A DNA stretch of 64,000 nucleotides from an uncultured Tateyamaria sp. (lineage in GTDB: Bacteria > Pseudomonadota > Alphaproteobacteria > Rhodobacterales > Rhodobacteraceae). The notes below the pieces were generated by a model. That model saw nothing but the letters and a program-made list of their open reading frames with translations. It was not told the origin of the DNA and ran no database searches. Each line of letters opens with the position of its first letter. Position 1 is the stretch's first letter. A program made the position numbers and the translations under genes. The stretch is from NCBI GenBank assembly GCA_905480645.1, contig CAJQRC010000039.1, forward strand, positions 1 to 64,000. Reading direction: 5' to 3'. Below, one piece after another: positions 9,538-18,780 of the stretch.

Positions 9538-10736
9538 AACTTCGAGCGCCGGTGGTTCGAAGCTTATGTACTGATTGTGGCGTGTCCCGAATGGCAGATC
9601 CGTCCGCGTGTGGAAATGCTTGCCAATTTATCAAGCCAAACTACCCGATGATGGAGCAAGCCGCACACGGACGTTCAAGAAAAGGTGGGGACGAACTGTT
9701 TTTCGGTCCTTTTCAGGGTATGCATCGTGCGCGAATGGTAAAACCTTTGGACGGAGCACAATGGACCGGAATCACCACTAGCATTGCAGCGGATTTGCTG
9801 AAAGCGGGTAAAGTCCAAGCCGTATTAACTATGGTGTCTGATAGTAATGACCGGTGGAAGCCAAAGCCTGCATTGATTACAAGTGCATCCGATATGGACC
9901 GTGCACGTGGTATGCGAATGGGCTTTGCTCCATTGCTAGCACTACTTGAGGAGGCTCAAGCTCGCAGGTTTTCTCGCCTAGCTGTAATAGGAATTCCATG
10001 TCAGATTTATGCACTGCGAAAGCTCGAGGATCAATTGGGTCTTGATCGGCTGTATGTCATCGGCACCCCTTGCTCAGACAACACAACAACAGAGAACTTT
10101 CACCGTTTTCTTTCCCTTCTTGATACAAATCCAGATAACATAAACTATTTGGAGTTTCGGGCTGATTATCATGTGGAGTTGCGTTATTATGATGGGAGAC
10201 AAAGAGTTATCCCGTTTCTGCAGCTCCCAATTTCAGAGTTGCCATCAGATTTTTTTCCTCTGACGTGCAGGACTTGCGTGGATTACACCAATGTGCTGGC
10301 AGATATTACCGTGGGTTATATGGCAGGTGAGGGCGATCAATGGGTTATAGTTCGCAATGAACGTGGTGCTGAAATGTTAGCTGGTTTGGGAGAGAAAATT
10401 TCACTCCAGCCGATAAAAAGTCATGGCAAACGGCAGGCCGCGGTCAAGGGTTTTATTGCTAATACTGCGCGTGCGGCAGGGGGATTGCCAATTCGTAGAA
10501 TGCCTCGTTGGGTGCGGCCAATTGTAAGCTGGCTTCAACCTCGCATCGGACCAAGAGGGTTAGAATTTGCGCGTACTCGAGTTGAAATGAAAGCGGCGGA
10601 AACAATTTTGCATTTACGGCATACGTTACCGTCTAAAATGAAAAACATGATTCCTAATCACGTCTGGGAGATTGCATCCAGGTACAATCTGAAACCGCTC
10701 ACAGGAGAACGACTTGATAAATCTGAAAATGAATAG
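9534..10736 (+). CDS. BciB/HCAR-like F420-dehydrogenase beta-family iron-sulfur flavoprotein
   Basis: A 400-residue protein of the coenzyme F420 hydrogenase/dehydrogenase beta-subunit family. Its closest recognisable members are the ferredoxin-dependent divinyl-chlorophyllide 8-vinyl reductase BciB and plant 7-hydroxymethyl chlorophyll a reductase. Cysteines that would hold iron-sulfur clusters are at 12, 15, 26 and 30 (LCTDCG...CGNAC), 156 (GIPCQIYALRKL), 180 (GTPCSDN), and 245 and 248 (CRTCVDY). The blocks GIPCQIYALRKL, GTPCSDN and ADITVGYM resemble BciB. The start is TTG 9534, inside the last codons of nadK (TTGA overlap). No other bacteriochlorophyll gene is visible, so the vinyl-reductase role is inferred. 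A general ferredoxin:flavin reductase role is the alternative. Confidence 0.7.
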   Translation: MKLRAPVVRSLCTDCGVSRMADPSACGNACQFIKPNYPMMEQAAHGRSRKGGDELFFGPFQGMHRARMVKPLDGAQWTGITTSIAADLLKAGKVQAVLTMVSDSNDRWKPKPALITSASDMDRARGMRMGFAPLLALLEEAQARRFSRLAVIGIPCQIYALRKLEDQLGLDRLYVIGTPCSDNTTTENFHRFLSLLDTNPDNINYLEFRADYHVELRYYDGRQRVIPFLQLPISELPSDFFPLTCRTCVDYTNVLADITVGYMAGEGDQWVIVRNERGAEMLAGLGEKISLQPIKSHGKRQAAVKGFIANTARAAGGLPIRRMPRWVRPIVSWLQPRIGPRGLEFARTRVEMKAAETILHLRHTLPSKMKNMIPNHVWEIASRYNLKPLTGERLDKSENE

Positions 10737-10883
10737 TGAAATAGTGTAATATTTACGAACTTAATCAGGATAATAATCTTTTCATTTTAATTCAAATGCT
10801 GGTTCGTGATCGCTTGGCGTGGTCAAAGCTTCGTGCTAAACAAATCAGACAAAAGGTCGGTAAAGACCCGAGCAGTTAGTAAA

Positions 10884-11897
10884 ATGACAGCACTAAGTAA
10901 GTATGATCGTCTCGAAGCGACGGGCCTGTGGCGCATCAACCCGTCTGAGCAACGTCGCGAGGTCGTTGTCTCCATAGGTGATGCTACTTTAATTATTTCC
11001 GATATTAACGATACTGCGCTTACTCACTGGTCTCTGGCTGCTGTTGAAAAGGCCATCTTTAGTGATGAGGTTGCGATCTTTTTTCCAGACGGTGATCCCG
11101 AGGAAACATTAGAACTGGCCTTCTCTGAGAAAGAGATGATCGAAGCTATTGATATATTGAGGCAAGCAGTGTTGCGCACACGACCTCATCCAGGTCGAGT
11201 GCGGTGGTTGGGCGCAGGTTTAACTTTATTTATGATAACTGTTCTAACTTTTTTATGGCTTCCGGGGGCATTAGTAGATCATGCCTTACGTGTTGTACCT
11301 GCTGTTAAAGAAGCTGAAATTGGGAAAGCTTTATTGAAGCGCATTGAAAGAGTGTCTGGTCCATCATGCTGGACGTCAGCAGCATCCTCAGGACTTAGAG
11401 CATTGGCTGAGCGCACAAGTGTGGATAGTGTGGTTGTTCTTCCGGGGGGGGTTCGAGAAGCACTTGCTCTGCCAGGTGGTACCATTTTGATCAATCGATC
11501 ATTAATTGAGGAATTCGATGAGCCGGACGTGGCTGCAGGCTATCTTTTGGCAGAAAAAGTAAGAAATTCACTTTCACCACCGCTCCGGCAGTTATTGGAA
11601 AGTGCAGGCATACGGGTGACTGCTAAATTATTGACAACTGGTCAGATTCCTGAGTGGGCCCTTGATGCATTTGCAGAGGCGCAGCTGGCAAGCCCTACTA
11701 TTTTGTTACCGGCCGATATTCTTCTACCAGTTTTTGCTGACGCTAATATAAGTAGCACACCTTTCGCGCTGACCCAAAAAAATTCAGATGATAAAACTAA
11801 GAAGTTGATCAAATATGATCCGATAGGTGCATCTCCAACAGCAATGATCATGCGAGATGCAGACTGGTTGCAGCTTCAGGTAATCTGTGCAGAGTGA
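10884..11897 (+). CDS. Membrane protein resembling an M48 peptidase that has lost its zinc motif
   Basis: About 337 residues from ATG 10884; the open frame extends 26 codons further upstream but that part looks non-coding. Residues 1-105 form a soluble domain. A membrane helix follows at about 108-130 (GAGLTLFMITVLTFLWLPGALV), then an outer domain. The outer domain contains VVVLPGGVREALALPGGTILINRSLIEEFDEPD, the strand-turn that precedes the zinc helix in M48 metallopeptidases. Where HExxH is expected the protein has LAEKV (223-227), so zinc binding and catalysis appear lost. It lies 147 bases downstream of the BciB-like gene on the same strand. The function is unknown; a pseudo-protease or scaffold is my inference. 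Confidence 0.6.
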   Translation: MTALSKYDRLEATGLWRINPSEQRREVVVSIGDATLIISDINDTALTHWSLAAVEKAIFSDEVAIFFPDGDPEETLELAFSEKEMIEAIDILRQAVLRTRPHPGRVRWLGAGLTLFMITVLTFLWLPGALVDHALRVVPAVKEAEIGKALLKRIERVSGPSCWTSAASSGLRALAERTSVDSVVVLPGGVREALALPGGTILINRSLIEEFDEPDVAAGYLLAEKVRNSLSPPLRQLLESAGIRVTAKLLTTGQIPEWALDAFAEAQLASPTILLPADILLPVFADANISSTPFALTQKNSDDKTKKLIKYDPIGASPTAMIMRDADWLQLQVICAE

Positions 11898-12110
11898 ATA
11901 AATTTGCTATCAATTAATCGCTAAAAATAAGCCTAAAGGATATTAAAAATTTGTAACATTGATGCATGTTACACTGGCACCTCACTAATACAGCAGTAAT
12001 ACATGCAACTTATATCACTCCTTCTCAGGCTGGACCGATTGTGCTTGCATGCAATCTAGTTTGAAGGTTATCCCATGACTATTCCTAGATTGTTTAAAAT
12101 ATGGATCGCA

Positions 12111-12148
12111 TAAAGCCTTTTGAGGGTTTTAATGAATCATGGGCTTTA
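12111..12148 (-). terminator. Possible upp terminator stem
   Basis: A 7-bp inverted repeat TAAAGCC/GGCTTTA with a 24-base loop lies immediately after the upp stop codon. There is no strong T-run, so this is a tentative call. Confidence 0.25.
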
Positions 12149-12152
12149 ATGA

Positions 12153-12785
12153 TTATTTAGTCCCAAACATCCGATCACCTGCGTCCCCTAAACCTGGTAC
12201 AATATATCCAACTTCGTTCAACCGTTCATCCACGGCCGCAGTCACAATAGGAACATCTGGATGGGCTTCTTTCATGCGGGCTATTCCCTCCGGCGCGGCA
12301 AGCAAACACAAAAAGCGAATATCAGACGCTCCTCTTTTTTTCAGCAGATCGATAGCTGCGACTGATGAGTTGCCCGTAGCAAGCATTGGATCAACGGCAA
12401 TAACGACACGATCTTCCATCCCCTCAGGAACCTTAAAGTAATATTGCACGGGCTGTAGAGTTTTTTCGTCTCTATATAGGCCAACAAAGCCAACCCGCGC
12501 TGATGGAATTAGCTCAAGAACACCATCTAACAGACCATTTCCGGCACGTAAAATTGAGATTAAGGCTAGCTTTTTACCAGCTAGTGTTGGAGCATCCATT
12601 TGCGCCATAGGCGTCTGGATGCGTTTTGTCGTCATTTTGAGGCCACGGGTCACTTCATATGCTAAAAGCTGGCTTATTTCGCGCAGCAGTTGACGAAAAA
12701 CTGCGGTAGACGTGTCTTTGTCGCGCATAAGCGTGAGTTTGTGTTGAACTAATGGGTGATCGACAAGTTTTAGGTGTTCGGACAT
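12153..12785 (-). CDS. upp: Uracil phosphoribosyltransferase
   Basis: A 210-residue salvage enzyme that joins uracil to PRPP to give UMP. The PRPP-binding loop is [12 protein letters not shown], and the C-terminal uracil site [16 protein letters not shown] is complete. It is the last gene on this strand after cdd-deoA-deoB, separated from deoB by 154 bases. It may be transcribed with them or from its own promoter. Together they recover uracil and pentose phosphate from pyrimidine nucleosides. Confidence 0.97.
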   Translation of the reverse strand: MSEHLKLVDHPLVQHKLTLMRDKDTSTAVFRQLLREISQLLAYEVTRGLKMTTKRIQTPMAQMDAPTLAGKKLALISILRAGNGLLDGVLELIPSARVGFVGLYRDEKTLQPVQYYFKVPEGMEDRVVIAVDPMLATGNSSVAAIDLLKKRGASDIRFLCLLAAPEGIARMKEAHPDVPIVTAAVDERLNEVGYIVPGLGDAGDRMFGTK

Positions 12786-12939
12786 GTAACGACTCCTTTG
12801 GATAGCGAGACTTTACTGCCGTGTTCGCATGCATGAAACAACTCCCTAGCTTCTTTTTATTTAAATAATTTTTACACACCAGGCTGTGTAGCTGGTTAAT
12901 TTTGCTTCAGTTTGACCTAGTACTGATTTAGTTAGACTT

Positions 12940-14115
12940 TCATCGCTTCACAGGGCTAATTTCAAGATGTCTGGTGATTATGGAGGCAACATCAACAAAA
13001 TTTATGGAGCCAATGTTTGAAAGCTGTCCGCCTGATACGAGTACAGGAACTTTTTCTCGGGTGTGGTCAGAACCCAGCCAGGTTGGGTCATTGCCGTGGT
13101 CAGCTGTGATTACCAAGAGATCATCAGGCCTTAACTTTGTGATTAGTTTACCCAGAGCCAAATCAAACCATTCAAGATGACGTGCATAGCCTGCAACATC
13201 GCGCTGATGTCCATATAAACTGTCAAACTCTACTAAATTGGCGAAAGTAAGGCTGCCATTTTCTGCTGTTTCAATCAGATCATTTAGGTGTTTGATCAGG
13301 ATTGAATCTGGTCCTTTTCGTATTTCGTCAAACCCTTGCATGGAAAAGATATCGCCAATTTTACCGATCCCATAAACTCGCCGTCCAGCATCTTGGACCC
13401 AATTGCTTAATACAGGTGAGGGCGGTGTGATTGCATAATCACGACGATTAGTCGTACGAGTGAATACACCCGAAGAACCTATAAACGGACGCGCAATTAC
13501 CCTGCCTACCCGCATTTTGTGCAGCGTTGGAGCAATTGTTTCGCATAAGTTCAGTAATCGTTTGAGGCCAAAGCACTCTTCGTGTGCAGCAATCTGAAAG
13601 ACGGAGTCTGCTGAAGTATAACAGATTGGATAGCCTGTTTTTTTATGCGCCTCGGCGTGTTCGTTGATTATCGTGGTGCCAGACGCGCGGCAGTTACCCA
13701 AAATATCGTTTACACCAACAATGTCACAAACAGCATGAACAATACTATCTGGAAAGACAGGGGCGTCAAATGAGAAATAGTGCCAATCCCATGGAACGGG
13801 TAAGCCAGCCAATTCCCAATGTCCTGATGGTGTATCTTTGCCACGTGATACCTGAGTTGCTACTCCAAAAGGTCCAGGATGAGGCGCTCCACCAGTAGCC
13901 AGTGATAAAGCCTTCCAAAGCCCTAAACTTGCAAGATTGGGAAGAAATAATGGACCTGCTCGACCCTCATCTGCTCGACCTGCTTTGCATTCTTGAGCAA
14001 TATGTCCAAGTGTGTTGGACCCAGTGTCAGGAATGTTTCCGTTGAAAAAGTTACATGCATCTGGTGCTCCACCTACGCCTAGGGAATCTAAAACGATCAG
14101 AAATGCGCGTGACAT
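12940..14115 (-). CDS. deoB: Phosphopentomutase
   Basis: A 391-residue manganese enzyme that converts (deoxy)ribose 1-phosphate to the 5-phosphate. The alkaline-phosphatase-fold metal sites are visible at [12 protein letters not shown] (start), [20 protein letters not shown] (near the end) and the phospho-acceptor region [13 protein letters not shown]. Its start overlaps the deoA stop by one base (TGATG), a coupling signal. It uses the sugar phosphate released by DeoA and any purine nucleoside phosphorylase. No deoC aldolase is visible in the window. Confidence 0.97.
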   Translation of the reverse strand: MSRAFLIVLDSLGVGGAPDACNFFNGNIPDTGSNTLGHIAQECKAGRADEGRAGPLFLPNLASLGLWKALSLATGGAPHPGPFGVATQVSRGKDTPSGHWELAGLPVPWDWHYFSFDAPVFPDSIVHAVCDIVGVNDILGNCRASGTTIINEHAEAHKKTGYPICYTSADSVFQIAAHEECFGLKRLLNLCETIAPTLHKMRVGRVIARPFIGSSGVFTRTTNRRDYAITPPSPVLSNWVQDAGRRVYGIGKIGDIFSMQGFDEIRKGPDSILIKHLNDLIETAENGSLTFANLVEFDSLYGHQRDVAGYARHLEWFDLALGKLITKLRPDDLLVITADHGNDPTWLGSDHTREKVPVLVSGGQLSNIGSINFVDVASIITRHLEISPVKR

Positions 14116-15422
14116 CAGATAACTTTATCCATGATAAGCTGTGGTGATTGGGATTTGTCTGGTCCAAGTTTTATTGCAATGCGTAGTGCTGCCTCGGCCT
14201 TAAAAGAGTCCTCTGAGCGGGTTGCGTGAATGACAGCAATTGGTTGGTCTTTCTCTAAATAAGTTCCTAACCGCGCTATGTCAGAGATTCCTACTGCTGG
14301 ATTGATCTTATCATTTTCAACAATGCGGCCCCCGCCTAGTTCTACGACAGCCAAGCCAAGAGCTTCACCATCAATTTCTGATATATAGCAAGCCTCAGTA
14401 GCACATATTTCACGTATTACTGTTGCTTCTGGTAAAAACCTGTCCCAACGTTCAACAAATTTTATTGGTCCACCCATTGCTGCAATCATTGTACTAAAGT
14501 TTTCGGCAGCTCGCCCATTTGAGATTGCAGCTATCATGGACTCAGTGCCATCTTTTACGTTTTTTGATAAGCCAGCATTTTTAAGTAAAACACCACCAAG
14601 GGCTGCTGAAAGATCAACAAGAGGGCTGGATATATGACCAGTTAAAGCACGCATCACTTCGGCCACTTCTAGAGCATTGCCTAAAGAAGGAACCAACGGC
14701 TGGCTCATGTCGCTGAGTAGTGCAGATGTCTTGCAGCCTGCTGCATTAGCTGTCTTAACCAATGCATGTGCTAGGGCGCGAGCAGCTGTTAGATCTTTCA
14801 TAAAAGCGCCTGACCCCACTTTGACGTCAAGCACTAGGCCATTAAGACCTGCCGCTAACTTTTTTGAGAGTATTGAGGCGGTTATAAGGTCGACGCTTTC
14901 GACAGTAGCCGTTACATCTCGGATCGCATAGAGCCGTTTGTCTGCTGGCGCTATGTCGGACGAAGCTCCAAAGATTGCGCAGCCAGCTTTTGCAACTGTC
15001 TCCCGCATATTGGTTTCGCTCAATTGCGTTGACAGACCAGGTATGGACTCTAGCTTATCCAAAGTTCCACCTGAGTGGCCCAATCCGCGCCCTGAAATCA
15101 TTGGTACAAACGCTCCGCAAGCAGCCAATGCTGGAGCAAGTAATAAGCTTACGCAATCACCTATGCCGCCAGTTGAGTGTTTATCAAGCACAGGCCCTGG
15201 TAAATCCCAATTTAAAACTTGGCCGCTGTCCCGCATAGCCATGGTTAGGTCAACACGCTCTTTATCTCTCAGTCCATTTAGGCAGACCGCCATGGCAAAA
15301 GCACCTGCTTGTGCATCGGTTATACTGTTGTCTGAAAGCCCCTTTGCAAACCAGTTAAGTTCAGACTTTGTAAGCGGCTGAGTTTGACGCAGTTTGGCAA
15401 TGATGGCGCGTGCTGAGATCAT
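14115..15422 (-). CDS. deoA: Thymidine phosphorylase
   Basis: A 435-residue pyrimidine-nucleoside phosphorylase, splitting thymidine or deoxyuridine into base and deoxyribose 1-phosphate. The phosphate-binding glycine loop [10 protein letters not shown] and the [14 protein letters not shown] region characterise the family. The gene overlaps cdd by four bases (ATGA) and deoB by one, so cdd-deoA-deoB is a tight operon. The order matches the pathway: deamination of cytidine, phosphorolysis, then mutase. Confidence 0.96.
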   Translation of the reverse strand: MISARAIIAKLRQTQPLTKSELNWFAKGLSDNSITDAQAGAFAMAVCLNGLRDKERVDLTMAMRDSGQVLNWDLPGPVLDKHSTGGIGDCVSLLLAPALAACGAFVPMISGRGLGHSGGTLDKLESIPGLSTQLSETNMRETVAKAGCAIFGASSDIAPADKRLYAIRDVTATVESVDLITASILSKKLAAGLNGLVLDVKVGSGAFMKDLTAARALAHALVKTANAAGCKTSALLSDMSQPLVPSLGNALEVAEVMRALTGHISSPLVDLSAALGGVLLKNAGLSKNVKDGTESMIAAISNGRAAENFSTMIAAMGGPIKFVERWDRFLPEATVIREICATEACYISEIDGEALGLAVVELGGGRIVENDKINPAVGISDIARLGTYLEKDQPIAVIHATRSEDSFKAEAALRIAIKLGPDKSQSPQLIMDKVI

Positions 15423-15817
15423 GTCTTAGCTTCAAAAAAGTCTTGGGTAAACGCTCCAGGCAATAATTCAGCCAAGGTCATCGTGTGTTCAATACCGTTT
15501 AAAGTAGCCATTGTTATGCGGATATCATTAGAACCGAATTCTGCCAGTTTTTGGCGGCATCCTCCACATGGGGTCACTGGCATTGGACTACCTGCAATAA
15601 CATATGCTTCTGTTATGACGTAATCCCCAGCAGCTACCATTGCGGCAATTGCTCCAGCTTCGGCACAAGTACCTTCTGGAAATGCAACATTCTCAACATT
15701 ACAACCTACATAGACCGTACCTGAACTTGAACGTATTGCTGCCCCAACCTTAAAATTCGAGTAAGGTGCATATGCATTTTTACGGACGTCAATAGCTGCA
15801 CTTTGCAAAATATTCAT
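15419..15817 (-). CDS. cdd: Cytidine deaminase
   Basis: A 132-residue homotetramer-type deaminase turning (deoxy)cytidine into (deoxy)uridine. The zinc ligands follow the all-cysteine pattern of the short family: CAE (TCAEAGAI) and PCGGC. The N-terminal YAPYSNFKVGAA substrate motif is present. The open frame extends 24 codons upstream, but ATG 15817 has an AAAGGAC ribosome binding site seven bases before it and gives the normal family length. It is the first gene of the salvage operon. Confidence 0.96.
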   Translation of the reverse strand: MNILQSAAIDVRKNAYAPYSNFKVGAAIRSSSGTVYVGCNVENVAFPEGTCAEAGAIAAMVAAGDYVITEAYVIAGSPMPVTPCGGCRQKLAEFGSNDIRITMATLNGIEHTMTLAELLPGAFTQDFFEAKT

Positions 15818-16174
15818 AAATAGTCCTTTAATGGTGGCGATTTTTGATAAAAAGGTTGGGTAGTCATGCTTCCAAAAGTTCATGGCCAAGCGCCATTTTC
15901 GAGCAGAGCGTTGACATCATCGGTGGAACAACAAATGTATCTTCCTCAAAAATTCAAAGGCTTCTGTGGATTTCCGTCTAATTTCCCCGTTCTTCATTCC
16001 GCTGTCAAACCTGATCTGGAATATTAAACATATGAATTCCCTTCCAGACATCAACTAAACTCTAGAGAATGATGAATGCAATTGTTGTATTGGCAAAGCT
16101 TTATTAACTAATTTTAACAAGTTGGTTTTGAAATATTTAACATAACTGTATCTTAAAAGACAGTTGGCGTTTAA
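15818..16174. other. Intergenic region between divergent cdd and maeB
   Basis: About 360 bases with no credible gene. It is AT-rich, especially in the 150 bases nearest maeB. It must carry the cdd-operon promoter. The maeB promoter and palindrome lie just beyond it. Confidence 0.5.
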
Positions 16175-16204
16175 TTGACAAGTAGTTTAACGTTAAACTA
16201 AATT
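16175..16204 (+). promoter_or_regulatory. maeB promoter with an 18-bp palindromic operator in its spacer
   Basis: TTGACA at 16175-16180 is a perfect -35 box. TAAATT at 16199-16204 is a fair -10 box, 18 bases away. The perfect palindrome TAGTTTAACGTTAAACTA (16183-16200) fills the spacer and touches the -10 box, a position from which a bound dimeric repressor would block RNA polymerase. The predicted transcript start is only about nine bases before the maeB ATG, so the leader would be very short. The regulator is not identifiable from the window. Confidence 0.6.
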
Positions 16205-16219
16205 TAAAAGTGAGTTTTC

Positions 16220-18493
16220 ATGTCTGAACAATCAAACCTGCGTGAAGCAGCTCTTAAATATCATGAATTCCCAAAGCCAGGGAAGTTAGAGATCAGGGCT
16301 ACAAAGCCGATGGCAAATGGACGTGATCTGGCGCGGGCATATTCACCCGGCGTTGCCGAAGCTTGTCTGGAGATTAAAAATGATCCGTCTAGTGCTGCGC
16401 GCTACACTGCCCGCGGTAACTTGGTGGCGGTAGTCAGCAATGGAACAGCGGTGCTGGGTCTTGGTAACATTGGAGCACTTGCCGCAAAGCCAGTAATGGA
16501 GGGCAAAGCAGTACTATTCAAAAAATTCGCTTCTATAGATTGCTTCGACATAGAATTAGATGAAGCAGATCCTGAGAAGTTAGCTGAAATAGTTTGCGCT
16601 TTGGAGCCTTCTTTTGGCGCAATAAATTTGGAAGACATTAAAGCACCTGATTGCTTTATAGTTGAGCGTATTTGTCGAGAACGAATGAATATTCCAGTAT
16701 TTCATGATGATCAGCATGGGACAGCTATTGTTGTAGGAGCAGCCGCTAAGAATGCGTTGCAGGTGACTGGAAAACGTTTTGAAAATATAAAAATTGTATC
16801 GACAGGTGGAGGAGCCGCTGGAATTGCATGTTTAAACATGCTCTTGAAAATGGGAGTTCAACGCAAAAACATTTGGCTATGTGACATTCATGGATTAGTT
16901 TACGAAGGCCGAAAAATTGACATGAATCCATCCAAGGCTGCTTTCGCGCAATCAAGCAATAAACGTACATTAGACAGTGTAATTGATGGAGCAGATATGT
17001 TTTTGGGACTGTCTGGGCCGAATGTTCTCACTCAGGATAATGTCAAAAAAATGGTGGCAGCTCCGATTGTTTTTGCACTGGCTAACCCAACTCCAGAAAT
17101 ATTGCCAGAATTGGTCCGCGAGGTAGCGCCAGATGCTATTATAGCAACTGGGCGCAGCGATTTCCCCAACCAAGTAAATAATGTACTTTGTTTCCCTTTT
17201 ATTTTTCGTGGTGCTTTGGATGTAGGTGCGACTACTATAAATGATGAAATGCAATTGGCGTGTATAGAAGGTATCGCTGCCCTTGCACGTACTACGACGA
17301 GCGCTGAGGCCGCAGCAGCTTATCAGGGTGAACAACTCACGTTTGGTGCGGAATATTTAATTCCAAAGCCTTTTGATCCACGTCTTGTAAGTGTTGTCAG
17401 TTCGGCCGTTGCTGAGGCTGCGATGAAAACAGGTGTTGCTACAAGACCACTGGATGATCTTGAAGCTTACAGACGCCGTTTAGATGGTTCTGTTTTCAAG
17501 TCAGCCTTGGTTATGCGGCCAGTATTTGAAGCTGCTCGAGCCTCATCACGTCGGATAGTATTTGCTGAAGGAGAGGATGAGCGTGTTCTACGCGCAGCTC
17601 AAGCAATGTTGGAAGAAACTACAGAGCGTCCGATATTGATTGGCCGCCCAGAAGTGATCGAGGCACGCATTGAGCGGGCTGGCTTGACGATCAAGATGGG
17701 TGAAAGGGTTGATCTCGTTAATCCTGAAAATGACCCACGTTATCGTGATTATTGGGAGACCTATCACAACCTTATGTGTCGCCAAGGAGTCACCCCAGAT
17801 CTGGCGCGAGCGATAATGCGCACAAATACTACTGCCATCGGTGCTGTTATGGTAAACCGCGATGAGGCAGATAGTATAATTTGCGGGACATTTGGTGAGT
17901 TCCGTTGGCACATGAATTATATAAAGCAAGTTTTGGGAAGAGAAGCTTTTCATCCAGTGGGCGCTCTAAGTATGATGATCTTAGAAGATGGCCCGCTATT
18001 TATTACTGATACGCAAGTTCATTTGCACCCTAAACCTGAGGAGATAGCTAAAATTGCGGTTGGCGCGGCCCGACATGTCCGTCGTTTTGGGATAGAACCA
18101 AATATTGCATTCTGCTCACAGTCTCAGTTTGGTAACCACGGTAATGGTTCAGGCTGGCGTTTGCGTGAAGCAATTAAAATTCTAGACGCTGAAGGTCACG
18201 ATTTTTGCTATGAAGGCGAAATGAATATCGACACAGCTCTAGATCCTGATTTGCGACAGCGACTTTTCCCAGGCAACCGGATGAAAGGTCCTGCCAATGT
18301 TTTAGTATTTGCTCATGCTGACGCAGCGTCAGGCGTGCGAAATATTTTAAAAATGAAAGGTGGCGGTCTTGAAGTTGGCCCAATTTTAATGGGCATGGGA
18401 AACCGCGCTCATATTGTCAGCCCTTCAATTACAGCCCGTGGTCTGCTCAATATGTCTGCTATTGCTGGGACACCTGTGGCCCACTATGGATAG
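16220..18493 (+). CDS. maeB: NADP-dependent malic enzyme fused to phosphotransacetylase-like domain
   Basis: A 757-residue protein. Residues 1 to about 425 are the malic enzyme ([41 protein letters not shown] as the NAD(P) fold, and [27 protein letters not shown]). Residues from about 440 form a PTA-like domain ([40 protein letters not shown]). It decarboxylates malate to pyruvate, supplying pyruvate and NADPH during growth on acids. The PTA-like half is usually regulatory rather than catalytic. The gene is monocistronic, with a palindrome in its promoter. Confidence 0.96.
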   Translation: MSEQSNLREAALKYHEFPKPGKLEIRATKPMANGRDLARAYSPGVAEACLEIKNDPSSAARYTARGNLVAVVSNGTAVLGLGNIGALAAKPVMEGKAVLFKKFASIDCFDIELDEADPEKLAEIVCALEPSFGAINLEDIKAPDCFIVERICRERMNIPVFHDDQHGTAIVVGAAAKNALQVTGKRFENIKIVSTGGGAAGIACLNMLLKMGVQRKNIWLCDIHGLVYEGRKIDMNPSKAAFAQSSNKRTLDSVIDGADMFLGLSGPNVLTQDNVKKMVAAPIVFALANPTPEILPELVREVAPDAIIATGRSDFPNQVNNVLCFPFIFRGALDVGATTINDEMQLACIEGIAALARTTTSAEAAAAYQGEQLTFGAEYLIPKPFDPRLVSVVSSAVAEAAMKTGVATRPLDDLEAYRRRLDGSVFKSALVMRPVFEAARASSRRIVFAEGEDERVLRAAQAMLEETTERPILIGRPEVIEARIERAGLTIKMGERVDLVNPENDPRYRDYWETYHNLMCRQGVTPDLARAIMRTNTTAIGAVMVNRDEADSIICGTFGEFRWHMNYIKQVLGREAFHPVGALSMMILEDGPLFITDTQVHLHPKPEEIAKIAVGAARHVRRFGIEPNIAFCSQSQFGNHGNGSGWRLREAIKILDAEGHDFCYEGEMNIDTALDPDLRQRLFPGNRMKGPANVLVFAHADAASGVRNILKMKGGGLEVGPILMGMGNRAHIVSPSITARGLLNMSAIAGTPVAHYG

Positions 18494-18780
18494 CTAATGC
18501 AAATATCCAGTGATCGAAATGTAGAAAGCTAACTATTTTTAATTAACTTTTTAGATATTGTGTAATTTGAAAATTTAATTCTTTGTTTTGGATAAATCTT
18601 CATATTCTGGTCAGAAAATTTAAGATTCGGGATCGAGGTTTTTAATAAACTGCCACAACTTATAGTAATGACCTTGCTCAATACTAATGTATCAGTTGTC
18701 GTTTCTCATCACAGCTCTTGCTTCTAGCATATCCTACAGCGTACTTCCATTTTATGGATGCAAAGGTGGAGAAATAAATT

